Origin: Alcanivoracaceae bacterium
GTDB lineage: Bacteria > Pseudomonadota > Gammaproteobacteria > Pseudomonadales > Alcanivoracaceae
DNA length: 36,180 bases
NCBI GenBank assembly: GCA_002706085.1
Contig: PAJO01000031.1
Span: 1 to 36,180, forward strand
Direction: 5' to 3'
Part shown: one piece after another, positions 26,701 through 34,509 of the stretch
How positions within the stretch are numbered: position 1 is the first letter of the stretch
How the letters are laid out: each line of letters starts with the position of its first letter
The notes under the pieces: model-generated
What the model saw: the letters and a program-made list of their open reading frames with translations, nothing else
Database searches by the model: none
Told to the model about the DNA's origin: nothing
Made by a program: the position numbers and the translations under genes

Positions 26701-26995
26701 AGTTGAAAGTTTAAAGTTCAAAGTTGAAACGCGGGCCAGGCCAGCGGGTTTTGCAGTACCGTGCCCGCGTTCACCGGTAAGGGCGCGGGTACAGAAATCC
26801 AGAACGGTAAAACCTGTCTCGCGTTTCAACTTTGAACTTTAAACTTTGAACTGATTTTGTCCTGCCCTGCACCGCCATGTCGGAGATTGCCTGGCGGCAA
26901 CTTCCGACCTACGCGTCTTCGTAGCCCGTTTTTGGCTTTTGATTTTCGCTTTTGACCTTAGCTATTCACTATTCACTATTGACTATTAACTGCTC
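26701..26995. repeat. Composite heptad-repeat element, copy A
   Basis: The left arm (26701-26733) is four AGTTnAA heptads plus CGCG. The right arm (26820-26852) is its reverse complement with one mismatch. Then come a hairpin GTCGGA..TTGCC..GGCAA..TCCGAC (26879-26908), a small hairpin CTACG/CGTAG, and four direct heptads ATTCACT, ATTCACT, ATTGACT, ATTAACT near 26963-26990. The element ends at the ubiH stop codon. Copies B and C share the same plan and orientation. Confidence 0.9.
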
Positions 26996-26996
26996 T

Positions 26997-28169
26997 TCAC
27001 AGCCCCATGGCCCGTTTCGCAAACCCGCTACGCAACCCGGGCAGGAGATCCAGCGCAACCAGGCCCAGCTGGCGGCTGTGAGCAAACAGCGGGTGCTGGA
27101 CGCGAAACAGTTCTGGCACCCAGCGAGAGGCCTGACCGATCAAGGCCTGATCCTTTTCGCGCCGGGAAGCGAAAACCTGCAGGGTTCGCAGACTGCCAGG
27201 ATGATCACTGCCACCCACCGTGCTGGCCAGCGCCTGCAGATCCCGCACCGTCAGATTAAAGCCCTGCCCGGCCACCGGGTGCAGGGTGTGGGCGGCATTA
27301 CCTACCACAACGCCATGGGGCACGACCTGTGCGCAAGATTCCGTCAGCACCAGCGGGTAACGCTGACGCTCTCCCAACCCGGTGAGGCGCGGCGCCCCGG
27401 CCGGGCTGCGTGCCTGCAATTGTGCCAACGCGTCCTGCTCACTCATGGCCATCCACCGCGCTACCTGCTCACGGGGCCCCGTCCAGACGAGGGCAAAACG
27501 CTGGTCTGGCAGGGGCAAGAATGCCAGCGGCCCTTCATTGAGAAAGCGCTCATAGGCAATACCCTCATGGGAGCTCGCCAGTGACAGGTTGGCAATCAGG
27601 GCATCGTGCCCGGTGTCATGATCCCGGGCACTGATCCCCAACCACTCGCGGGTTTTGGAGCGGGCGCCATCCGCCGCGATCAGCAAGGGCGTGTGCAGGG
27701 TATCACCACTGGAGAGGGAAACTTGATAGCCATGTTCCAGGCGACGAATACCGGACAACGCATCCGGTGCACGCACGGTAATGGCGTCATCACTGAACAG
27801 CGCCCCCAGCAACACAAAACCCAGCCAGCGGTTTTCTACCACCACCCCAAGCTGGTCGACGCCTTCTTCCTGTGCGGACATACGGGTCAACCCGAGCCGG
27901 GATTGCCGGGACACATGCACCGTGCCAATTGCAGCGGCGTGTTCACGAATAGCCAGGCCCAGACCAAGATCATCCAATACCGCCAACGTGCCCGCCGACA
28001 GCGCAGTACTCCGCGCATCAAAACTCGGGGTCAACGGCGGCGTTTCAGGCAACGTCAGCGGATGACTTTCCACCAGCACCACACTGCCTGCGCCATGGCG
28101 ACGCAACAACAACGCCAGCATGGCACCCGCCATCCCGCCGCCAACGATCACCAGAGGTTGTTGCGTCAT
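26997..28169 (-). CDS. ubiH: 2-octaprenyl-6-methoxyphenol hydroxylase (UbiH)
   Basis: This 390-residue FAD monooxygenase acts in ubiquinone synthesis, usually at ring position C1. The FAD motifs are LVIVGGGMAGAMLALLL at the N-terminus, LLIAADGARSKTREW in the middle, and VVGNAAHTLHPVAGQGFNL; the GNAA form is typical of UbiH rather than UbiI. The start MTQQPLVIVGGG was chosen because the upstream 23 residues in the frame are not conserved in type; the ribosome binding site is weak. The stop codon lies at the edge of repeat copy A. It follows pepP in the same probable operon, with repeat copy B between. Confidence 0.93.
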   Translation of the reverse strand: MTQQPLVIVGGGMAGAMLALLLRRHGAGSVVLVESHPLTLPETPPLTPSFDARSTALSAGTLAVLDDLGLGLAIREHAAAIGTVHVSRQSRLGLTRMSAQEEGVDQLGVVVENRWLGFVLLGALFSDDAITVRAPDALSGIRRLEHGYQVSLSSGDTLHTPLLIAADGARSKTREWLGISARDHDTGHDALIANLSLASSHEGIAYERFLNEGPLAFLPLPDQRFALVWTGPREQVARWMAMSEQDALAQLQARSPAGAPRLTGLGERQRYPLVLTESCAQVVPHGVVVGNAAHTLHPVAGQGFNLTVRDLQALASTVGGSDHPGSLRTLQVFASRREKDQALIGQASRWVPELFRVQHPLFAHSRQLGLVALDLLPGLRSGFAKRAMGL

Positions 28170-28185
28170 TTCAATGTCCACTTTT

Positions 28186-28215
28186 ACTGTAGGAGCGCCG
28201 CTTGAGGCGCGAACC
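28186..28215. repeat. REP-like single unit upstream of ubiH
   Basis: ACTGTAGGAGCGCCGCTTGA followed by GGCGCGAACC matches the TGTAGGAGC...TTG..GCGAA pattern of Pseudomonas-type REP sequences, with a short GCGCC/GGCGC stem. Confidence 0.6.
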
Positions 28216-28224
28216 CAAGGGCCG

Positions 28225-28512
28225 AGTTGAAAGTTCAAAGTTTAAAGTTGAAACGCGGACTTGGATCAGTGGGTTTTGCCAAGCTATGCCCGCGTTTACC
28301 GGTAATGGCGCGGGGACCGAGGCTGGCACCAGGAAAACCTCGAGCGCGCCTTTTCAACTTTAAACTTTGAACTTTCAACTGCTTTTCTCTCACCCAGCAC
28401 CGCCACGTCGGAGATGGGCTCACGCCCATTTCCGGCCTACGCGACTCCGTAGCGGCGCACATTGCTTTTGGATTTAGCTGTCAACTGTCCACTATCAACT
28501 GTCAACTGCTCT
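28225..28512. repeat. Composite heptad-repeat element, copy B
   Basis: The left arm (28225-28253) is heptads AGTTGAA, AGTTCAA, AGTTTAA, AGTTGAA; the right arm (28352-28380) is a perfect 29-bp inverse. The middle two heptads are swapped relative to copy A, and the right arm has changed to match. The hairpin stem is ATGGGC/GCCCAT where A and C have TTGCC/GGCAA. The tail has GTCAACT, GTCCACT, ATCAACT, GTCAACT. The pepP stop codon (28502-28504) is inside its last unit. Confidence 0.9.
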
Positions 28513-29818
28513 TCATCAGCTTCTCAATCTCCGCCACATCCTTCGGCACCTCGTGGGTCATCACTTCACACCCTTCTTTGGTCACCACCACATCGTCTTC
28601 GATGCGAATACCGATGCCACGCCACTGCTCATCGACACTGTCATCATCCGGTGCGATATACAGCCCCGGCTCCACCGTCAGGGCCATGCCCGGCTCCAGC
28701 TGGCGCCATTGATCCTGAACCCGGTAATCACCCACATCGTGAACGTCCAGACCCAACCAGTGGCCCGTGCGATGCATGAAGAAACGGCGGTAGCCCTCGG
28801 TTTCCACCAGCTCGTTGAACTCACCGTCAAGCAGCCCCAGATCCAGCAAACCCTGGGTCAGAATCTCCACCACTTTTTCGTGGGGCACATTCCAGTGATT
28901 GTCCGGATGGGTGGCCTTGATGGCGGCGTACTGACTGGCCAGCACCAACTCGTAGAGCGCCTGCTGGGGCTTGCTGAACGTACCATTCACCGGGAAGGTA
29001 CGGGTGATATCCGAGGCGTAGTTTTCCAGCTCGCAACCGGCATCTACCAACACCAGATCCCCGTCTTTGAGCTTCTGGCTGTTCTCGATGTAATGCAGGA
29101 TGCAACCGTTGGCGCCACCACCGACAATACTCGGGTACGCGGGGCTGCGCGCACCATGACGCATAAACTCGTGGAGATATTCCGCCTCGAGCTGATATTC
29201 CATCATCCCCGGGCGGACTTTTTCCATGGCACGGATATGGGCATGGGCAGAGATGCTTGCCGCCTTGCGCATCAACTTCACTTCCGCTGCTGACTTGAAC
29301 AGACGCATGTCGTGCAGATGGTGCGCCAGGGCGACGAACTCGCCCGGCGGCTGGGCCCCGGAGCGAACCCGCTCGCGAATACTGTTGACCCAACCCATCA
29401 GGCGGCGGTCAAACTCCGCATCGTGGCCCAGGTCATAAAAAACCCGCTCCCGGCCCTCAATCAGGCCCGGCAGAATTTCATCGATATCGCCAACCGGAAA
29501 GGCATCGTCGGCATCATGATCCTTAACGGCCCCATCGGGGCCTGCCCGGTAACCGTTCCAGATCTCCATGGTGCGGTCGCGTTCACGACAGAACAGCACG
29601 TACTCGCCATGCTCACGGCCGGGCAACAGGACCAGCACCGCCTCGGGCTCCGCAAAGCCGGTGAGATACCAGAAATCACTGTTCTGTCGGTAGGGGTATT
29701 CCACATCCCGGTTACGGGTGCGCTCCGGGGCGGCAGGCAAAATGGCGATGCTGTTGGGCCCCATGACGCCCATCAGCTCCTGACGGCGGCGGGCGTATTC
29801 CTGACGGTTGATGCTCAA
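28502..29818 (-). CDS. pepP: Xaa-Pro aminopeptidase
   Basis: This metallopeptidase removes the N-terminal residue from peptides with proline in second place. It has 438 residues. The manganese ligands are visible: two Asp in LVDAGCELENYASDITRTF, His in RTGHWLGLDVHDVG, and Glu residues in ALTVEPGLYI and GIRIEDDVVV. The start is most probably TTG at 29816-29818, giving MSINRQEYARRR, because AAGGAG lies five bases upstream; the GTG two codons earlier abuts the ribosome binding site. It is downstream of ygfB and upstream of ubiH, an order shared with E. coli and Pseudomonas. Its last codons lie in repeat copy B. Confidence 0.96.
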   Translation of the reverse strand: MSINRQEYARRRQELMGVMGPNSIAILPAAPERTRNRDVEYPYRQNSDFWYLTGFAEPEAVLVLLPGREHGEYVLFCRERDRTMEIWNGYRAGPDGAVKDHDADDAFPVGDIDEILPGLIEGRERVFYDLGHDAEFDRRLMGWVNSIRERVRSGAQPPGEFVALAHHLHDMRLFKSAAEVKLMRKAASISAHAHIRAMEKVRPGMMEYQLEAEYLHEFMRHGARSPAYPSIVGGGANGCILHYIENSQKLKDGDLVLVDAGCELENYASDITRTFPVNGTFSKPQQALYELVLASQYAAIKATHPDNHWNVPHEKVVEILTQGLLDLGLLDGEFNELVETEGYRRFFMHRTGHWLGLDVHDVGDYRVQDQWRQLEPGMALTVEPGLYIAPDDDSVDEQWRGIGIRIEDDVVVTKEGCEVMTHEVPKDVAEIEKLMKSS

Positions 29819-29851
29819 GACCACTCCTTGCAGTATCGGCTGGGCGTTAGG

Positions 29852-30442
29852 TCAGTGACGAGTCGGCGGCTTGCTGGCCGGCGCATCCGGCTTACCTTCC
29901 CGGCGCATGACCAGATCAGTGTAAATCATCAGGGCGGACATGCGGCAGTGTTCCGCCACTTGCTCGAACATATCTTCCTCTTCATCGCCATCGGCATCCG
30001 GCGTTTCCACCTGGCTGATGGCCGCCAGGTCAGACAGCGCTTCCTGGACACCCGGTGAGAGATCCTTGTCATGGGTATTGGCCGAGCCGGTGCCAAAGCC
30101 CACCAGAAAACCCTCGCACCACTGGGCGATCGCCGCCACCCGCAAGCCCAGATCATCCTCATCGGCAGGCAACAACAGGTGAAGTGCCAAACCGGTGTCG
30201 GCAAAACCGTCAGCAAGACCATCGCGCATGGCCACGAGCATACCGGCAAGGGATGCCTCAAACTGCTGCCCGGGCTCGAAGTCAACGTGGGACGCCAGCA
30301 CCCCAAGCAGCTCTTCATCGCGGCCGCCATGGCCGGTAGCCAGCAGCCCTGCCGCCAGCCCCTGAAGTTCGCTGGGAGAATGGGCAATACCTGCCGCGGC
30401 CAGGGCCTGGGCCAGCACTTCAAAATCAATCTGGTTGGACAT
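29852..30442 (-). CDS. ygfB: YgfB/UPF0149 family protein
   Basis: The 196-residue protein starts MSNQIDFEVLAQALAAAG and contains HSPSELQGLAAGLLATG and AIAQWCEGFLVGFG, which mark the UPF0149 (YecA/YgfB) family. It is acidic, alpha-helical and cytoplasmic; DADGDEEEDMFEQVAEHCRM near the C-terminus is typical. In P. aeruginosa a homologue affects antibiotic-resistance regulation, but I cannot say whether this holds here. It is the first gene of the ygfB-pepP-ubiH-ubiI order, divergent from the coiled-coil gene at 30679. The chosen start excludes 12 upstream residues. Confidence 0.93.
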   Translation of the reverse strand: MSNQIDFEVLAQALAAAGIAHSPSELQGLAAGLLATGHGGRDEELLGVLASHVDFEPGQQFEASLAGMLVAMRDGLADGFADTGLALHLLLPADEDDLGLRVAAIAQWCEGFLVGFGTGSANTHDKDLSPGVQEALSDLAAISQVETPDADGDEEEDMFEQVAEHCRMSALMIYTDLVMRREGKPDAPASKPPTRH

Positions 30443-30535
30443 GAAACACCCCGTCTTGGATACCTGCGGCGAGAGCACCTTCCTGAGGAAGGCTGTGAGA
30501 AGTGTGCGCTAAGTGGCTACCACCATTCAATTTCA

Positions 30536-30564
30536 TTGACCCCTGCCAACCTCACACCTATAGT
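30536..30564 (+). promoter_or_regulatory. Sigma-70 promoter for the TIGR02449-type gene and zapA
   Basis: TTGACC (30536-30541) and TATAGT (30559-30564) are exactly 17 bases apart, each matching 5 of 6 consensus positions. The leader before the first ORF is about 110 bases. Confidence 0.75.
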
Positions 30565-30678
30565 TGAAACAGCCTGTCAACCGGGAGGGGGACGCCATTG
30601 CTGGCAAATCCCGGTAAGGTGCAGGGGACGCGGGGCCGAAACCGGCCCACACCTTAGGCGAACAGCGACCATTTTGCC

Positions 30679-30891
30679 ATGACGACGGAACAACAACTAA
30701 GGCAACTGGAAACCCGCGTAGACGAGCTGCTGCGTATCAGCTCCCGATTGCGTCAGGAAAATCTGGCCCTGCATGAACGAGAGGCCAAACTGGTGGAAGA
30801 ACGCGCCCAGTTGCTGAAAAAAAATGACGTGGCCCGCAACAAGGTCGAGGCCATCATCACGCGTCTGAAATCTCTGGAGCAGGATTCCTGA
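30679..30891 (+). CDS. Small coiled-coil protein, TIGR02449 type
   Basis: The 70-residue protein (MTTEQQLRQLETRVDELLRI...) is almost wholly a predicted coiled coil with leucines at heptad spacing (LRQLETRVDELL, LRQENLALHE, EERAQLLKK). Genes of this type precede zapA in Pseudomonas and relatives, as here, with a gap of about 50 bases. Its size and form resemble the division factor ZapB, so a role in the Z-ring is plausible, but this is only inference. Confidence 0.85.
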   Translation: MTTEQQLRQLETRVDELLRISSRLRQENLALHEREAKLVEERAQLLKKNDVARNKVEAIITRLKSLEQDS

Positions 30892-30942
30892 GCGTGGCAT
30901 CCTGCCTGACACTGATCCACAGCCAATGCGGTGCTACCGGCC

Positions 30943-31254
30943 ATGTCTAACGAAAACTCCCTGGTGATTCACTTGCTCGACAAGGAGTACCGTGTCGCCT
31001 GCCCGGCTGGTGAACAGGACAACCTGCTGTCTGCGGCCCGCTATCTGGATGAGCAACTCCGTGAAGTGCGCGACGCCAACGTGATTGGTCTGGAACGCAT
31101 TGCCATCATGACCGCCCTGAACATGAGCCACGAACTGCTCAAGGCGCGTCAGGCCGCCTCCCAGGACTCCGAGAGCGAAGCCCGGGTGCAAGCCCTGCTC
31201 AGCCGCCTGGAAGACGAAATCCAGGCCTTCGAAGACGCCCGTCGCAAGCTGTAA
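30943..31254 (+). CDS. zapA: Cell division protein ZapA
   Basis: ZapA binds FtsZ and crosslinks its filaments at mid-cell. The 103-residue length is typical. The N-terminal domain has VIHLLDKEYRVACPAGEQDNLLSAARYLDEQL, with the family CP.G....L..AA..L pattern. The C-terminal half is a helix that makes the tetramer coiled coil (LLSRLEDEIQAFEDARRKL). The start MSNENSLVIH is preferred over a GTG four codons upstream. The order zapA, 6S RNA, ygfA is conserved in gammaproteobacteria. Confidence 0.95.
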   Translation: MSNENSLVIHLLDKEYRVACPAGEQDNLLSAARYLDEQLREVRDANVIGLERIAIMTALNMSHELLKARQAASQDSESEARVQALLSRLEDEIQAFEDARRKL

Positions 31255-31295
31255 AAGACGCTTCAGGCATCACGCCAACACCAACAAAGAACGAG

Positions 31296-31568
31296 AGTTG
31301 AAAGTTCAAAGTTGAAAAGCCCGGGACGAGGCTGTTGTGCTCCGAATGCTCCTCACCGCGGTTTAGCGCACAGCTCCTGCCACTCAGTGTGGCACCAGGC
31401 CTGCTCCGCGTTTGAACTTTCAACTTTGAACTTCCAACTGATTTTGTCCTGTACTGCAATGCCATGTTGGAGATTGCCTGGCGGCAATTTCCAACCTACG
31501 CGGCTTCGTAGCAAGGGTTCCGCTTTTGCACTTAACTGTTAACTATTCACTATTAACTGTTAACTGCC
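31296..31568. repeat. Composite heptad-repeat element, copy C, in the zapA-ssrS gap
   Basis: The left arm (31296-31317) has three heptads AGTTGAA, AGTTCAA, AGTTGAA; the matching right arm is 31418-31439 with one mismatch. The hairpin has outer stem GTTGGA/TCCAAC where copy A has GTCGGA/TCCGAC, a compensated change. A CTACG/CGTAG hairpin and heptads GTTAACT, ATTCACT, ATTAACT, GTTAACT follow. The element ends ten bases before the ssrS -35 and takes up most of the 358-base gap. Confidence 0.9.
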
Positions 31569-31577
31569 CTGTCAAGA

Positions 31578-31606
31578 CTGTCACCGCCCCGCACCACTGT
31601 TATAAT
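31578..31606 (+). promoter_or_regulatory. Promoter of 6S RNA
   Basis: A perfect TATAAT (31601-31606) lies 17 bases after CTGTCA (31578-31583, 4 of 6), with the expected start near 31613-31615 where the closing stem of 6S RNA begins. Confidence 0.75.
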
Positions 31607-31612
31607 GGCCTC

Positions 31613-31801
31613 GAGTGTTTCCTGGCTCGTACGCCAGAGGGCCATGTCCCTGAGCCGATAACGTAATACCCGGGGGCATATATTGCCTTGTCCGTGTGCA
31701 TGTCCGCCTAATGAGCGGAAAGCCTGAGGGCAATGCTGCTGCCTCCACCTTGAACCATACGGTTCAAGGGTCAAGCCCGCAGCGGCGGACCGGGAAGCAC
31801 C
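31613..31801 (+). ncRNA. ssrS: 6S RNA
   Basis: 6S RNA binds sigma-70 RNA polymerase in stationary phase by mimicking an open promoter. The conserved block CCCTGAGCCGATA near the 5' side and ACCTTGAACCATACGGTTCA followed by AGGGTCAAGCCCGCAGCGGC near the 3' side match the E. coli molecule. The ends pair as GTGTTTCCTGG (31615-31625) with CCGGGAAGCAC (31790-31800), making the closing stem. The location between zapA and ygfA is the conserved one. The exact ends are estimated from the stem. Confidence 0.95.
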
Positions 31802-31825
31802 CTTTATTTCTGTTCGGTTGAGACC

Positions 31826-32407
31826 ATGACCGCAACGCAACGACGCCAGCTTCGGCGCCAGTTCCGACAGCAACGCCGGGCCCTGACACCGGGTCAGCGC
31901 CGCCGGGCCAGCCAACGGATCGCACCGGCCCTGAACGCTGCCTTGGGTTATCGCCGCTGTCAGCATTTGGCACTCTACCTGCCCAATGATGGCGAACTGG
32001 ACCTGCAACCCGCCCTGCGCCACACACGCTTTCGTCATTGCTCCACTTACCTGCCCTTTGTGGATCCTCTGCGCCGTGGCCATCTACGCTTCCGGCTCTG
32101 GCAACCTCACCACCCCATGCGCCCCAATCAGTACGGCATCGCCGAACCCGCCCTGCTGCTGCGCGGACGCGCCCTGTGGGCACTGGACGTGATCCTGCTA
32201 CCGGCAGTGGCATTTGATCAGGAGGGCTTTCGGCTGGGCATGGGAGGGGGCTACTACGACCGCACGCTGGCAGACATGGCAAGACGACCGCGACGACCCA
32301 GACTGGTGGCGGTGGGGTACGACTTTCAGCGAGTGGAAAAGGGGGTGATACCGCTGGCCCCGTGGGACCAGCCGGTGGATCTGACCGTTACTGCTGGCTG
32401 TGGCTGA
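31826..32407 (+). CDS. ygfA: 5-formyltetrahydrofolate cyclo-ligase
   Basis: This enzyme converts 5-formyl-THF to 5,10-methenyl-THF using ATP, recovering folate from a storage form that also inhibits glycine cleavage-linked enzymes. The 193-residue length fits. The signature VILLPAVAFDQEGFRLGMGG followed by GYYDRTLA is complete, and the N-terminus is rich in Arg as usual (RRQLRRQFRQQRRAL). It starts about 25 bases after 6S RNA and is probably co-transcribed with it. Its 3' end overlaps by 20 bases a small convergent gene. Confidence 0.95.
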   Translation: MTATQRRQLRRQFRQQRRALTPGQRRRASQRIAPALNAALGYRRCQHLALYLPNDGELDLQPALRHTRFRHCSTYLPFVDPLRRGHLRFRLWQPHHPMRPNQYGIAEPALLLRGRALWALDVILLPAVAFDQEGFRLGMGGGYYDRTLADMARRPRRPRLVAVGYDFQRVEKGVIPLAPWDQPVDLTVTAGCG

Positions 32408-32537
32408 TGACAATGCCCGCACTGTCAGCGTATTGCTGATAGTCCGGCTCGTTGCCACCGTGGGTGAGGCTACTCACCAACACGCCCAGCCCGAATACGA
32501 TTGCCAGTAGCACCAAGGCATCCGGCTTCTTCTTCAT
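32388..32537 (-). CDS. Small single-span membrane protein, 49 residues
   Basis: The start MKKKPDALVLLAIVFGLGVL has GGGGA six bases upstream. One hydrophobic segment (about residues 7-23) follows a positive N-terminus, giving a cytoplasm-in orientation or an uncleaved signal; the rest (LTHGGNEPDYQQYADSAGIV) is polar and should be periplasmic. The family is unknown. The longer frame (71 residues) adds a less likely hydrophobic extension. The 3' end overlaps ygfA tail to tail. Confidence 0.65.
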   Translation of the reverse strand: MKKKPDALVLLAIVFGLGVLVSSLTHGGNEPDYQQYADSAGIVISHSQQ

Positions 32538-32846
32538 TGTTATTCCCCAAAATGGTACAGCAATATGAAAAAAGTGACCCAAAAGTATTAACAGGATTGT
32601 CACTTTAGTCTGATTGGCGAGCAGAAAATGCCAACCGGGTCAAAATTTGACCATTGCGAAATGTAAAGTCAAGCAGTTATGGCGCTCTGTTGACGCTTCT
32701 TAACAGAACTTACTCATAACTGATGCCCAATCTCTTCACTGATATGCAAGCATACGCGCAGAAGAGCCAGCCTGAAACGCCAGACGCCCCGCGAAAGCGG
32801 GGCGTCTGGCAGTGTGTGACCACCGACTATCGGTCGAGTTCACGAA
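32538..32846. other. Intergenic region with ilvA terminator-like hairpin
   Basis: These 309 bases contain no ORF that I accept. GGTCAAA A TTTGACC (32638-32652) is a small palindrome of operator type upstream of the small membrane gene. The strongest feature is the hairpin at 32779-32810. Confidence 0.5.
32779..32810 (-). terminator. Hairpin terminator after ilvA
   Basis: Perfect 14-bp arms GCCAGACGCCCCGC surround the tetraloop GAAA (TTTC on the minus strand). The T-tract after it on the minus strand is short, so termination strength is uncertain; it lies about 40 bases after the ilvA stop. Confidence 0.7.
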
Positions 32847-34364
32847 TCAATTCAAAAAGAGTCGGTAAGCCGGGTTATCGCTCTCTTCCACCATCGGGTA
32901 AGGCACTTTTTTCACATCCGCCAGGAACTGCCCCTGCTGCGCTTCGGCCACCTGGAAACCCACCAGCACCCGCCCATAGGCCGCACCGTGATTGCGGTAA
33001 TGGAACAGGCTGATATTCCACTTGCCACCCAGGGATTGTAAAAACGCCATCAGCGCGCCCGGCCGCTCGGGGAATTCGACCCGGAACAGTCGCTCCTGGA
33101 GGTCTTGCCGCGGGGTATGGCCGCCCACCAGATGGCGGATATGCAGCTTGGCCATTTCGTTGCCACTCAGATCCACCACCGGATAACCTTTCTCGGTGAG
33201 TTCCTGCATCAGAGCCTGCAGCGCCTTGCCGCCGGGCTTGAGCTGGATACCCACAAAGATATTGGCATCGCGATCATCGCTGTAGCGATAGTTGAATTCG
33301 GTAATACCCCGGCGCCCCAGCGCCTGACAGAACGCCTTGAAGGCCCCGGGTTTCTCCGGAATCGTCACCGCCAGAATCGCTTCCCGCTGCTCGCCCAGCT
33401 CGGCGCGCTCGGAGACATGGCGCAGGCGATCAAAGTTCACGTTGGCGCCACTCTGAATCGCCACCAGGGTCTGGTTCTCGACCCCGTGTTTCGCCACCCA
33501 GTTTTTCAGGCCGGCCAGCGCCAGTGCGCCGGCAGGCTCACAGATCGCCCGCGTATCTTCGAAGGCATCCTTGATGGCCGCACAGATCTCATCGGTGGTG
33601 GCGGTGATCACTTCATCCACCGTGTCCTTGAGCACCCGATAGGTTTCCTTGCCGATCTGCCGCACCGCCACCCCATCGGCAAACAAGCCGACCTCCTTGA
33701 GCGTGACCCGGCGCTTCTTGTCCATGGCGGCTTTCAGGCAGGCCGCATCTTCTGGCTCCACCGCGATGATCTTGACGTCCGGGCGTACATATTTCACATA
33801 GGCGGCCACTCCGGCCGCCAAACCACCGCCGCCTACCGGAATAAAGATGGCATCCAGTTCCCGGCTTTGCTGACGGAGAATCTCCATGGCCACCGTGCCC
33901 TGCCCGGCGATCACATCCGGATCATCGTAGGGATGCACAAAGGTCAGGCCATCACGTGCCTCCAGCTTGCGGGCATGCGCCAGGGCTTCGTCAAAACTGT
34001 CACCGTGCAACACCGCCTTGCCGCCATGATTGCGCACGGAATTGACCTTGATGTCCGGAGTGGTTCGCGGCATCACGATGGTCGCCTTGACCCCCATGGA
34101 CGTTGCCGCCAGCGCCATGCCTTGGGCGTGATTACCCGCCGAGGCACAGATGACCCCACGATCGAGCTGCTCCTGGGTCAACTGACACAGCTTGTTGTAG
34201 GCGCCACGCAACTTGAAGGAGAACACCGGCTGCAGGTCTTCACGCTTGAGCAATACGCGGTTGCCAATACGTTTGGAAATCAACGGGGCTGCATGAATGG
34301 GGGTTTCCACCGCCACGTCATAGACGCGGGATTGCAGTATCCGTTTAACGTATTTGTCCAGCAT
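32847..34364 (-). CDS. ilvA: Threonine ammonia-lyase, biosynthetic (threonine deaminase)
   Basis: This enzyme makes 2-oxobutanoate from threonine, the first step of isoleucine synthesis. It has 505 residues, the size of the allosteric biosynthetic enzyme. PLP lysine K51 is in FSFKLRGAYNKL, the substrate loop is SAGNHAQGMALAA, and the phosphate-binding loop IPVGGGGLAAG. The C-terminus has two ACT-like regulatory modules, beginning near REAILAVTIPEKPGAFKAF and RLFRVEFPERPGALMAFLQS, for isoleucine and valine control. It is divergent from rpiA, the same neighbour pair as in Pseudomonas, as I recall. Confidence 0.97.
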   Translation of the reverse strand: MLDKYVKRILQSRVYDVAVETPIHAAPLISKRIGNRVLLKREDLQPVFSFKLRGAYNKLCQLTQEQLDRGVICASAGNHAQGMALAATSMGVKATIVMPRTTPDIKVNSVRNHGGKAVLHGDSFDEALAHARKLEARDGLTFVHPYDDPDVIAGQGTVAMEILRQQSRELDAIFIPVGGGGLAAGVAAYVKYVRPDVKIIAVEPEDAACLKAAMDKKRRVTLKEVGLFADGVAVRQIGKETYRVLKDTVDEVITATTDEICAAIKDAFEDTRAICEPAGALALAGLKNWVAKHGVENQTLVAIQSGANVNFDRLRHVSERAELGEQREAILAVTIPEKPGAFKAFCQALGRRGITEFNYRYSDDRDANIFVGIQLKPGGKALQALMQELTEKGYPVVDLSGNEMAKLHIRHLVGGHTPRQDLQERLFRVEFPERPGALMAFLQSLGGKWNISLFHYRNHGAAYGRVLVGFQVAEAQQGQFLADVKKVPYPMVEESDNPAYRLFLN

Positions 34365-34446
34365 GGAGGTTTCCGGCTTGCTCAGGGAAGGATGAAAGAA
34401 GCTCCCTAGTCTAGGGGCAGGCGTGGCGAATTGCGATAGTCCGGGG

Positions 34447-34475
34447 TCGAGTCCGCGCCCAGGCTGGCCTATAAT
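34447..34475 (+). promoter_or_regulatory. Candidate rpiA promoter
   Basis: A perfect TATAAT (34470-34475) has TCGAGT 17 bases upstream as a weak -35. It would give a leader of about 115 bases that contains the hairpin at 34510-34532. Confidence 0.5.
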
Positions 34476-34509
34476 TGGCGCTTTGTTGGGTTATCAGTAA
34501 AGCTGCGCC

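Noticed and set aside
26701-31568. CRISPR array, because of short regular repeats
   Set aside because: The repeats are 7 bp, contiguous and arranged as inverted arms, with no unique spacers and no cas genes.
31826-32282. Minus-strand frames across 6S RNA and ygfA
   Set aside because: They lie antisense to a conserved RNA and enzyme, with no plausible start signals.
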